From Phycisphaerae bacterium (GTDB taxonomy: Bacteria; Planctomycetota; Phycisphaerae; UBA1845; Fen-1342), in contig JALHOX010000279.1 in the NCBI GenBank assembly GCA_022842805.1, positions 1 to 6,145 on the forward strand: a stretch of DNA of 6,145 bases, given 5' to 3'. Shown in pieces: positions 1 to 5,856 of this stretch. The stretch's first letter is position 1. Each line of letters opens with the position of its first letter. The notes beneath the pieces were generated by a model, which was not told the DNA's origin, did not search any database, and was given only the letters and a program-made list of their open reading frames with translations. The translations under genes were made by a program, and so were the position numbers.

Positions 1-70
1 ATTTTCTTTTCTGACTTGCTCTCGTCGCCGCAAGGCGCCGAAAGCAATGGCTAGCCGCCGCGATTCCGCG

Positions 71-101
71 CCTCACGCGCGGCGGCGAACAAAGCGTGAG
101 G
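71..101. repeat. Inverted repeat with 8-bp arms
   Basis: CCTCACGC at 71-78 is the exact reverse complement of GCGTGAGG at 94-101, leaving a 15-nt loop. A second, competing stem overlaps it: CCGCGC (66-71) can pair with GCGCGG (77-82). There is no T-run after it in either direction, so it is not a typical intrinsic terminator. Its role is unknown. Confidence 0.45.
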
Positions 102-158
102 CTCTGCAGCCGCCCGCGGTGACGTGGTCCAAGCAGCGCAATCCCCGCCCCGCTTTTG

Positions 159-189
159 TAGGGTGGGTAGAGCGCAGCGAAACCCACCT
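159..189. repeat. Dispersed-type hairpin repeat (GTAGGGTGGGT...ACCCACC)
   Basis: GGTGGGT at 162-168 pairs exactly with ACCCACC at 182-188 around a 13-nt loop, AGAGCGCAGCGAA. The whole string resembles a short intergenic element scattered through many unrelated bacterial genomes. Its spurious translation on the plus strand contains the often-seen peptide VGWVERSETH. This recognition is from memory, and only one copy is in the window, so dispersal in this genome cannot be shown here. It lies in the gene-free stretch downstream of the permease. Confidence 0.5.
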
Positions 190-286
190 CTCCGCGACTC
201 GCGCGACGGCAACATCGCAACGGTGCGGCGAGCCAGCCCGCCCCGCGGCTGCAAGAAACCCGGCCGGCACGCACAGAGTGATCCAA

Positions 287-370
287 CGAGCACGAAAGTG
301 CTCGAAAGATCGACGCAACCTTCGTCCGTAACGACGAAGCAAGCGGCGGGTTCAACCCCCGCCACCTCCA
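287..370 (+). ncRNA. Candidate structured RNA with a tRNA/tmRNA-like 3' terminus
   Basis: Three hairpins follow each other on the plus strand. The first is CGAGCAC/GTGCTCG with a GAAA tetraloop (287-304). The second is CTTCGTC/GACGAAG with a 6-nt loop (320-339). The third is GCGGG/CCCGC closed by the 7-nt loop TTCAACC (346-362), which fits the T-arm pattern TTCRANY. It is followed by CACCTCC and A370, like a 3' acceptor strand plus discriminator base. CACCTCCA is the 3' end expected of a tmRNA whose 5' end is GGGGGTG, and tmRNAs often carry TTCAAC or TTCGAC loops. No matching 5' strand (GGRGGTG), anticodon arm, GGTTTCGAC block or tag frame ending in a stop was found upstream within the window, and no CCA is encoded. 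It could be a tRNA/tmRNA remnant, an attachment-site scar, an unknown RNA, or chance. Confidence 0.25.
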
Positions 371-420
371 TTCCGAACTCTCATCAAACGACGCGCGTCT
401 ACGCGCGCCGCCCGCTCCCG

Positions 421-518
421 CACGCCCCTCTTCCACTCGACACTCTGCACTCGAAACTCGCAACTCGCCCGCTCCCCTCTCCCACTCGCCACTCTGCACC
501 CGCAACTCGAAACTCCCC
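421..518. repeat. Heptamer array: two tandem 49-bp copies, each of seven 7-bp units
   Basis: The 98 bases divide without gaps into fourteen 7-bp units. Bases 421-469 and 470-518 are tandem copies with 41 of 49 positions identical. Copy 1 reads CACGCCC, CTCTTCC, ACTCGAC, ACTCTGC, ACTCGAA, ACTCGCA, ACTCGCC. Copy 2 reads CGCTCCC, CTCTCCC, ACTCGCC, ACTCTGC, ACCCGCA, ACTCGAA, ACTCCCC. The dominant unit is ACTCGMM. The block is not in a gene. It begins 50 bp beyond the tRNA-like terminus and ends 72 bp short of the permease stop codon. Heptameric tandem repeats are known in other bacteria, for example the STRR sequences of heterocystous cyanobacteria, but these units have a different sequence. Confidence 0.9.
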
Positions 519-547
519 CGCCGCCCGCCCCCGCGCGCGCTTCTTCA

Positions 548-588
548 ATTCGCTATTCGCTATTCGCAATTCGCAATTCGCTATTCGT
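548..588. repeat. ATTCGCW heptamer array at the permease 3' end
   Basis: Almost six uninterrupted 7-bp units are present: ATTCGCT, ATTCGCT, ATTCGCA, ATTCGCA, ATTCGCT and a partial ATTCGT. The array ends two bases before the stop codon of the permease (TAG on the minus strand, 591-593). Bases 543-567, which include the first units, recur as an exact 25-bp reverse complement at 4834-4858, upstream of the ATPase gene. The unit differs from the neighbouring ACTCG-type array mainly by T or C at position 2 and A or T at the end, so the two look like subfamilies of one repeat. Confidence 0.9.
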
Positions 589-590
589 CT

Positions 591-3500
591 CTACTCCTCC
601 CTCAATCCCCCAACCAAATTCATCCGCCGCAGCCCGCGCAGCGCCAGCCACGTCGCAAGCAGCGCCGTCGCCGCCACGATCAGCACCAGCCGCCCAGACC
701 CAACCAATGGTAGCAGATTCGTCGCACTCCACATCGCGCCGCCCTGCGCCCGCGCCGCCAGTTGCGGCCCGATCGCCAGCAGCGCCGGCAACACCCCGAT
801 CAACAGCCCCGCCAGCGCCAGATACGCATGTTCCAGCAGCACCATCCGCTCCAGCCGCGCCGCCGAAAAGCCCACCGCAGACATCAGCGCCAGCTCGCGC
901 CGGCGTTCCAAAAGCGTTCGCAGCACGACGCCCGCCAAGCCGCATGTCCCCAGCAGCAGCCCAAACCCGCCCAGCGTCTGAAACGTCGAGAGATACGTGT
1001 TCTGCACCGCAAAAAACGCCCGCAGCCGCTCTTCGCTCAGCTCCGCATCGAGGCCGAAATGTTCGTACGCCCGTTCGAGTGCGTCGCTGACGGCCCGCTC
1101 GGCGCCGCGCGGCGTTTCGACGAGGAACACGGAGTAACCATCGCGCGACGGGAAGAGTCGGCGGAAATTCTCCTCGCTGATGATCAGCTCGCTCTGCAAC
1201 ACGCTCCCCGAAAGCAGCGCGACAAAGCGCAGCGGGCGCTCGACGCCGTTTTCATCGCGAATCGTTAGCGTCTGACCCAGCCCCTTGTGGAGCTGCCACT
1301 GGACGGCGGCCTCGTCGCCGATGGCGGGGATCGCGCCGTCCGCGCCGGCCGGCTGTTCGAGCAGCCGCCACGGATTGGCGGCGCCGTCGCCAGCGATCGG
1401 CTGCGACGCAGCTTGAGCGGACTTCATCACGCCGGCGAACGCAAACCCGCCGCGCTCGATAAACGCCCGCGGCGCTCCGAGGATTCGCGGTTCGCCGGGC
1501 TGATAGAGATTGAGACAGCTCGTGCGGTCGCCGGGCCGGAGACGGAAGGGCCAGAGCCGCGCGTCGCGCAAGCCGGGGTTGCCGACATCATCGACGCCGA
1601 GAGCGGCGCGACCGGCGGCCGTGTTGGGGTCGGCGGCGAGCGGCGTCGTGGTCTCGGCGACGAGCGCGCAGCCGCCCGCCCCGCCGGCCTTGTCGTGCGG
1701 GTCGGTGGGCGAAAGGCGAAAGGCCTCCAGCGCGGTGAGCAGGAACGTCGCCGACGCGATCAACCCCGCGATCAATATCGCCCGGCCCGGCGAGCGCTGA
1801 AGATTTCGCCAGGCAAGTGCGGCGGTTGAGGACGCGAACAGCGAATGGCGAATATCGGATAGCGACTGAGAAGACTCGGCCGTTCGGGGGCTGATTGATG
1901 TCCTGAAAAACGCAAGTGCGGCGGCCAAACCGCCAGCGCCGGCGAGGAAAAAGCCACCGGCCGCCGGCATCCAGCCCATCGCACCGCCGAGGATGCCGAT
2001 CGCGGTCGCAAGCAGGCCCAGCGCCAGCGTGATGAGCGGCCAGCGCGGGCGGTGGGTGGGGCTGGGGGCGTCGATCGCGCCGCCAGTCAGGAGTCGCGCG
2101 GCCGAATTCGTTTGCAGGCCGCGCAGCCCGAGCGCGATCGCCAGCAGCGCGAGGGCAAAGCCGACGCCCGCGCCAATGGCCGCGGTTGCGGGCGTGATGT
2201 GCAGCCGCAGGAACGGGGCCTGGGCCGCGGCCGACCACCAACCTCGCAGCCCGGCCAGCATGAGCCACGCGTAGCCCGCCGCCGCCGCAACGCCGAGCAG
2301 CGCACCGATCGCCGCGAGTAACGCGCCTTCGGCGAAGAAGACGGACCGGGCGGCGCTGGGGGTGAAGCCGACCGCGGCGAGGAGGCCGACCTGTTTTACG
2401 CGGCGCTCGACCGCGAGGCGGAAGAGCAGCACGATCAGCATCATCGCAGCGGCGATCAGAAAAAAGCTGAAGCCGATGAAGAGGCCGCCGAAGTCGGTGT
2501 TGCCGCGGGCGGCCTGGGCGAGTTCGGCTTGCAAGTCTTTGAGCGTCAGCCCGCCGTCGTCGAGCGTTAGCGCGCGCCGGAGCTCCTGCTCGAACGCGGC
2601 GGCGGGCGCGCTGGCGGCGGCGTCGGACGCGGCCGCGTTGCGTGCGGTCTTTGGCGTGATGCGGAGCGACGTGAACATGCCGATGGTCGCGGCGTTTTGG
2701 CCCCACATGCGCTCGGCGTCTTCGATCGTGACGAAGACCTTTGGCGCGGCGCGATAGTCGTCCCAGTATTTCTCATCGCGCGGCTGAATCCGCTTGAGAT
2801 CGAGCGGAAAAGGGGGATCCCAGTCGGCGAGATCGTCGGTGTCGGTGATTCCCGGATAATCCGGAACGAGGGTGGGATCGGTGGCGGCCGGCGTCATCTC
2901 AACGACGCGGGCGATGGTGAATGCCGCGGCGCGGCTTTCGAGCTTGCCGAATTCGCCGGTGATGTCGTAGCGGAGAAGGATGCGGTCGCCGCGCGAGGCG
3001 CCGAGCTCGCGCGCGGTCCAGGCGTTGATGGCGACTTCGCCGGGGCGCAGTGGCTGAGCGGCGTCCCCGGACTCGGCCAGCATCGCGGAGAGCGGCGGGC
3101 CCGCGCCGGGCACGGCGACCAGCGTTGAGTAGGGGATCGCGTTTGCTGAAATCGGGCGGCTCGCGACGGGCGACTCGTCGGCGTCGTCGAGCTTTTCGAT
3201 CGATGTGGCGAGGTAGGCCGAGATCGCCGCGCGGTGCGCGCCGATCGACTTCGCGGCGGCGGTGGCGCGTTCAAGGATCGCGGGGGCGAGCAGCATCGAG
3301 TCGGATTCGAGCACGAGCGTGCGGCTTTTCTCGATTTCGCGCAGCTTGAGGCCGAAATCGGGGAGGGTGAGCGACGGCGCGATCGATTGTTGCACGACCG
3401 CCATCGCGTCATTCGGTGGGTTCAGAAGCTCGCCTGTGCCGTGCTGGAAAAGGAGCAGGTTCGCGGCGCCGGGCTGTTCGATCGCGTTCTGTAGTTCGGC

Positions 3501-4115
3501 AATCGGCAGAAAGACGTTCAGCGGCTCGGCCTGACCGTGGCGGATGTTGAAGTCCCCGCGCTGTTCGGGCGTTATGACGGCGTGAATTCGCAGGCGCAGG
3601 GTGAGCGTGCGATCTTCACGACGACCCATCAGCGTGTCGGCGGACACCGCGCTCGGGCGATCGAGTCGCAGCAGCAATTCGTCGCCCGACTTCGCGCCCA
3701 GCGCTCGTGCGGCGGCGGCGTTCAGGACCGCACCGCGGCGCGGCATCGCTCCGAAGTCGAAGCTCGGCTTTAGACCGACACCAAAACGCTGGTCGATGCC
3801 GAGTGCCGTAGCGTTCTGTGTCCGCGCACCGCTTGCGGGGTTTGCCAGCGCCGCGGGCATAAGCAGCAGCGGCGCGGGGTTGGTCCCTTGAATGCGCTGC
3901 GCGAGGCTGTCTGGAAAGGTGCGCGTCGCGATTAGCGCGTGGGTGAATCCGCCGAGTCTTCGCAGGGCATGCTCTCGCAGGCTGCCGCGGAGCGAATCGC
4001 CGACGAGTAGCGCGCCGGTCAGTGCCGCGACGGCGACGGTGACGCCGAGCAGTGTGCCGAGGTGCGACGGCAGGTAGTGCCACAAGCCGCGGCGGGCGAG
4101 GTGCAAGCGGCTCAC
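591..4115 (-). CDS. FtsX-family ABC transporter permease, two-module, 1174 aa
   Basis: This is the inner-membrane subunit expected to work with the ATPase encoded just upstream, probably in lipid or lipoprotein handling or export. The substrate is not visible. Hydropathy suggests ten membrane segments near residues 17-38, 543-567, 592-620, 642-665, 693-714, 717-738, 779-797, 1048-1070, 1092-1116 and 1142-1162. This is the 4+2+4 layout of YbbP-like permeases. Coupling-helix motifs of the FtsX domain appear twice, as ERRVKQVGLLAAVGF (570-584) and ERRRELALMSAVGF (1070-1083). The first outer domain is very large (about 39-542) and the second about 798-1047, making the protein much longer than E. 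coli YbbP (about 800 aa). No signal peptide or lipobox is seen. The GTG start overlaps the ATPase stop and has a GAGG 10 nt upstream. Residues 750-762 are encoded by a heptamer repeat. The family call is firm; the substrate is unknown. Confidence 0.95.
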   Translation of the reverse strand: MSRLHLARRGLWHYLPSHLGTLLGVTVAVAALTGALLVGDSLRGSLREHALRRLGGFTHALIATRTFPDSLAQRIQGTNPAPLLLMPAALANPASGARTQNATALGIDQRFGVGLKPSFDFGAMPRRGAVLNAAAARALGAKSGDELLLRLDRPSAVSADTLMGRREDRTLTLRLRIHAVITPEQRGDFNIRHGQAEPLNVFLPIAELQNAIEQPGAANLLLFQHGTGELLNPPNDAMAVVQQSIAPSLTLPDFGLKLREIEKSRTLVLESDSMLLAPAILERATAAAKSIGAHRAAISAYLATSIEKLDDADESPVASRPISANAIPYSTLVAVPGAGPPLSAMLAESGDAAQPLRPGEVAINAWTARELGASRGDRILLRYDITGEFGKLESRAAAFTIARVVEMTPAATDPTLVPDYPGITDTDDLADWDPPFPLDLKRIQPRDEKYWDDYRAAPKVFVTIEDAERMWGQNAATIGMFTSLRITPKTARNAAASDAAASAPAAAFEQELRRALTLDDGGLTLKDLQAELAQAARGNTDFGGLFIGFSFFLIAAAMMLIVLLFRLAVERRVKQVGLLAAVGFTPSAARSVFFAEGALLAAIGALLGVAAAAGYAWLMLAGLRGWWSAAAQAPFLRLHITPATAAIGAGVGFALALLAIALGLRGLQTNSAARLLTGGAIDAPSPTHRPRWPLITLALGLLATAIGILGGAMGWMPAAGGFFLAGAGGLAAALAFFRTSISPRTAESSQSLSDIRHSLFASSTAALAWRNLQRSPGRAILIAGLIASATFLLTALEAFRLSPTDPHDKAGGAGGCALVAETTTPLAADPNTAAGRAALGVDDVGNPGLRDARLWPFRLRPGDRTSCLNLYQPGEPRILGAPRAFIERGGFAFAGVMKSAQAASQPIAGDGAANPWRLLEQPAGADGAIPAIGDEAAVQWQLHKGLGQTLTIRDENGVERPLRFVALLSGSVLQSELIISEENFRRLFPSRDGYSVFLVETPRGAERAVSDALERAYEHFGLDAELSEERLRAFFAVQNTYLSTFQTLGGFGLLLGTCGLAGVVLRTLLERRRELALMSAVGFSAARLERMVLLEHAYLALAGLLIGVLPALLAIGPQLAARAQGGAMWSATNLLPLVGSGRLVLIVAATALLATWLALRGLRRMNLVGGLREE
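1833..1867 (-). repeat. Heptamer array embedded in the permease coding sequence
   Basis: On the coding strand the five consecutive 7-mers are AGTCGCT, ATCCGAT, ATTCGCC, ATTCGCT and GTTCGCG. The middle pair matches the last two units of the array upstream of the ATPase (ATTCGCC then ATTCGCT). The array encodes about residues 750-762 (QSLSDIRHSLFAS), in the linker between predicted membrane segments 6 and 7. By the topology of this family the linker should be cytoplasmic and tolerant of insertions. The outer units are degenerate, as expected if the array has been drifting under coding constraint. Confidence 0.7.
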
Positions 4116-4130
4116 GACGGCGCGACCTCA
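4112..4130 (-). promoter_or_regulatory. Ribosome binding site and GTGA stop/start overlap coupling ATPase and permease
   Basis: On the minus strand TGAGGT (4130-4125) lies inside the last codons of the ATPase. Ten bases after its GAGG comes the GTG start of the permease (4115-4113), whose last two bases begin the TGA stop of the ATPase (4114-4112). The four-base overlap GTGA favours translational coupling, which would keep the two subunits in fixed proportion. It also decides the permease start, since no better start lies nearby. Confidence 0.65.
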
Positions 4131-4789
4131 TGCAGGCGGCCGTCCTGCAAGCGGAGGCGGCGGGCGAAACGGCTCGCGAGTTCGATGCTGTGGGTCACGA
4201 GGATCAGCCGGGCGGCGGCGGCGCGCTGCGATTCGAGCAGCAGGTCGGCGATTTGCGTCGCGGTGCGCGGGTCGAGGTTGCCGGTCGGTTCGTCGGCGAT
4301 CAGGAGCTTGGGCTGGTTGATCAACGCGCGGGCGATCGCGACGCGCTGCCGCTCGCCGCCGCTGAGTTCGGCGGGGCGATGGGTTTTTCGAGCGGCGAGG
4401 CCGACCTGATCGAGCAAAGTGGCGGCGCGGCTGAGCGCTTCGGCGGGTGGGTTGCCGGCGGCCCATGTCGGCAGCAACACGTTTTCGAGCACGTTGAGCT
4501 GCGGCAGAAGATGGTGATCTTGAAAGACGAAGCCGATGGCGCGATTGCGATAGCGGGCGGCATCGGCGGGCGCGAGTGTGAGCAAATTCGCGTCGTCGAT
4601 GCGATAGTCGCCGCTGGTCGGCGGCTCGAGCAGACCCAGGATGTTGAGCAGTGTGGTCTTGCCGCTGCCGGAGGGACCGATGATGGCGATGTTTTCGCCG
4701 GGGGCGAGCGAGAGATCGAGCTCGCTCAAGACTTTCAATTCGCCAGCGGCGGTTGGGTAGCTCTTCGTGATCGCGCGGAGTTCGAGCAT
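4112..4789 (-). CDS. ABC transporter ATP-binding protein, LolD/YbbA/MacB type, 225 aa
   Basis: This cytoplasmic ATPase should power the permease encoded immediately downstream. All hallmark motifs are intact: Walker A GPSGSGKTT (38-46), Q-loop Q90 in FVFQDHHLLP, signature LSGGE (142-146), Walker B LLIADEP (162-168), D-loop NLD (171-173) and switch histidine H200. The sequence ADEPTGNLD and the HHLLPQLNVLENV segment are typical of the subfamily that pairs with FtsX-fold permeases rather than importers. The length of 225 aa is normal for stand-alone members. The ATG at 4789 is chosen because the protein then begins MLELRAITKSY, as family members do. The frame stays open far upstream, but that extension is repeat DNA and antisense-phase sigma gene. 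The region before the start has only a weak purine patch, and a perfect dyad touches the ATG. LolD itself is possible, but the partner is a single large YbbP-like permease, so no symbol is given. Confidence 0.96.
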   Translation of the reverse strand: MLELRAITKSYPTAAGELKVLSELDLSLAPGENIAIIGPSGSGKTTLLNILGLLEPPTSGDYRIDDANLLTLAPADAARYRNRAIGFVFQDHHLLPQLNVLENVLLPTWAAGNPPAEALSRAATLLDQVGLAARKTHRPAELSGGERQRVAIARALINQPKLLIADEPTGNLDPRTATQIADLLLESQRAAAARLILVTHSIELASRFARRLRLQDGRLHEVAPS

Positions 4790-4804
4790 CGCGAGAGTCT
4801 CGCG
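4790..4804. promoter_or_regulatory. 15-bp perfect dyad touching the ATPase start codon
   Basis: CGCGAGA, a central G, then TCTCGCG form a perfect 7+1+7 inverted repeat ending at the base before the ATG of the ATPase gene. In RNA it could fold as a 5-bp stem (CGCGA/UCGCG) with a 5-nt loop over the place where a ribosome binding site would be expected, or as DNA it could be an operator half-site pair. Either role is inference from position and symmetry. Confidence 0.35.
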
Positions 4805-4965
4805 CCGCGGAGGGGAGAATTCAATAGCGAATGGCGAATAGCGAATAGCGAATTGAAGGCAGAGTGAGCAATGCGGCAGGGGCGCTGGGAGAATTGAAAG
4901 CGGAGATCGGCGTCGCAGCGCGCCATTGGAAGATGATCGTCGTTTCGGTCGGTGACGCGCGCGGT
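4805..4965. other. Spacer between sigma factor and ABC operon
   Basis: The gap between the sigma stop codon (TAA, 4968-4966) and the ATPase start is 176 bp including the adjacent dyad. It holds the inverted heptamer array (4826-4853), two copies of GAATTGAA in direct orientation (4850-4857 and 4891-4898), and an ACTCTGC heptamer on the minus strand (4865-4859) like those near position 450. I found no stem followed by a U-run and no convincing -35/-10 pair, so whether the three genes share one transcript is open. Confidence 0.6.
4826..4853. repeat. Heptamer array in the leader of the ATPase gene
   Basis: Four 7-bp units are read on the plus strand as AGCGAAT, GGCGAAT, AGCGAAT and AGCGAAT. On the minus strand they are ATTCGCT, ATTCGCT, ATTCGCC and ATTCGCT. 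The array is bounded by TTCAAT (4820-4825) and ATTGAA (4852-4857), which are inverted copies, so the transcript could fold it into a stem-loop. Together with the array at 548-588 it brackets the ABC operon in inverted orientation. Its edge lies 36 bases upstream of the ATG. Confidence 0.9.
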
Positions 4966-5856
4966 TTAGACGTACTGCTTGACGTACTCTTCGAGCTTGT
5001 TTTTCGCTTCCTTTTCGATCTGTCGCACGCGCTCGCGGGTGAGGCCGACTTCTTCGCCGATCTCTTTGAGCGTGAGGCGCTTGCCGCCTTTTTCGAGGCC
5101 GTAGCGGAGCTTTAGCACCATTGCTTCGCGCTCGGTGATGCGGTCGAGCATGCTGCCGACGAAGTCTGCATCGGACTCGCTGAAGAGCATCTCGTGCGGA
5201 GCGGGAGTGCGCGTATCTTCGACGGAGTCGGCCAGCGCGTCGTCGCCATCGACGCCCGCGGAGCCGGCTCGGCCGGTGCACATGCGGATCGCCTGGGAGA
5301 TGGCGCGAGCTTTTCGCGGCGTGATCTGCATTTGTGCGGCAATTTCGCTCATGGAGGGCGGACGGCCGAGCGACTCTTCGAGCGAGCGCATGGCCAGTTT
5401 CATGTGGCCGATCTGCTCCATGAGATAGCTGGGAATGTGGACGAGTTGCTGGGCGTTGTGAATCGCGCGGCGGATGGCCTGATCGATCCAATAGCCGGCG
5501 TAGGTGCTGAAGCGCGAGCCGACGGTGGGGTCGAATCGGTCGACGGCATTGACCAGGCCGACATTGCCTTCGTTGACGAGGTCTTCCATGGGAAGACCGC
5601 GATTGCGGAAGTGTTTGGCGACGCTGACCACGAGCCGCAGGTTGGACTGGATCATCGTGCTGCGGGCTTCGGCGGCGTCGCGCTGGGTGCGTTCGCGTTC
5701 GACGATGGAGATTTCGCCGCGGGTGAAGCGCTCCTCGGCCTCGGCGGAGGCGCGGATCCTTCCGCCGAGCTCACGCTCTTCCTCGGCGGTGAGGAGCTCA
5801 AACTCCTTGATTTCGCGGAGATAGTCGGTGATTCCGGAATCGGTGCGGGCCGGCAT
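4966..5856 (-). CDS. RNA polymerase sigma factor, sigma-70 family group 2 (RpoD/RpoS-like), 296 aa
   Basis: It directs core RNA polymerase to promoters. Region 1.2 is near residues 10-35 (DYLREIKEFELLTAEEE). Region 2 is about 66-134, with NLRLVVSVAKHFRNRGLPMEDLVNEGNVGL. Region 3 is about 140-190, and region 4 about 223-291, ending in the helix-turn-helix TRERVRQIE (273-281). There is no region 1.1, as in group 2 factors. The residues matching sigma-70 R584, E585, R588 and Q589 are kept (R274, E275, R278, Q279), so a TTGACA-like -35 element is expected. Region 2.4 reads YAGYWIDQAIRRAI (119-132) and departs from the sigma-70 pattern. The ATG at 5856 is chosen because the protein then starts just before region 1.2, and a GAGG lies 14 nt upstream, which is rather far. 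A GTG at 5895 would add 13 residues and has no binding site. Which sigma group it belongs to, and whether it is the housekeeping or a stress factor, cannot be decided here. Confidence 0.95.
   Translation of the reverse strand: MPARTDSGITDYLREIKEFELLTAEEERELGGRIRASAEAEERFTRGEISIVERERTQRDAAEARSTMIQSNLRLVVSVAKHFRNRGLPMEDLVNEGNVGLVNAVDRFDPTVGSRFSTYAGYWIDQAIRRAIHNAQQLVHIPSYLMEQIGHMKLAMRSLEESLGRPPSMSEIAAQMQITPRKARAISQAIRMCTGRAGSAGVDGDDALADSVEDTRTPAPHEMLFSESDADFVGSMLDRITEREAMVLKLRYGLEKGGKRLTLKEIGEEVGLTRERVRQIEKEAKNKLEEYVKQYV

Larger units (their letters stand above)
1..590. other. Non-coding, repeat-rich region downstream of the permease
   Basis: I see no credible protein gene in these 590 bases. 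Frames open on both strands here have no recognisable family, and some translate simple repeats or hairpin repeats. From left to right the stretch holds a T-rich edge (1-12), an inverted repeat with 8-bp arms (71-78 and 94-101), a dispersed-type hairpin repeat (159-189), three consecutive hairpins ending in a tRNA/tmRNA-like 3' terminus (287-370), and two blocks of 7-bp tandem repeats (421-518 and 548-588). No hairpin followed by a T-run on the minus strand was found, so the terminator of the permease transcript is not identified. Confidence 0.75.

Noticed and set aside
18..32. GCT CTC GTC GCC GCA, reading ALVAA like the end of a tmRNA tag
   Set aside because: It is followed by AGG, not a stop, and an in-frame TGA lies two codons upstream. 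No GGTTTCGAC or other tmRNA 5' landmark is present, so it is most likely chance.
421..588. Possible CRISPR array
   Set aside because: Units are 7 bp in continuous tandem with no spacers. No cas gene is present.
124..981. 285-aa open frame on the plus strand
   Set aside because: It translates the hairpin repeat, both heptamer arrays and antisense permease. It has no recognisable domain and looks like repeat-derived noise.
1588..2706. 372-aa open frame on the minus strand
   Set aside because: It is an arginine-rich out-of-frame shadow inside the permease gene, which is continuous and well supported.
4052..4867. 271-aa open frame on the plus strand
   Set aside because: It is antisense to the intact ABC ATPase and matches no family. 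Long antisense frames are expected at this GC content.
4790..5491. Long N-terminal extension of the ATPase frame, open to 5491
   Set aside because: The extension runs through the heptamer array and out of frame through the sigma gene, is arginine-rich and has no domain. The ATPase family starts at MLELRAITKSY.
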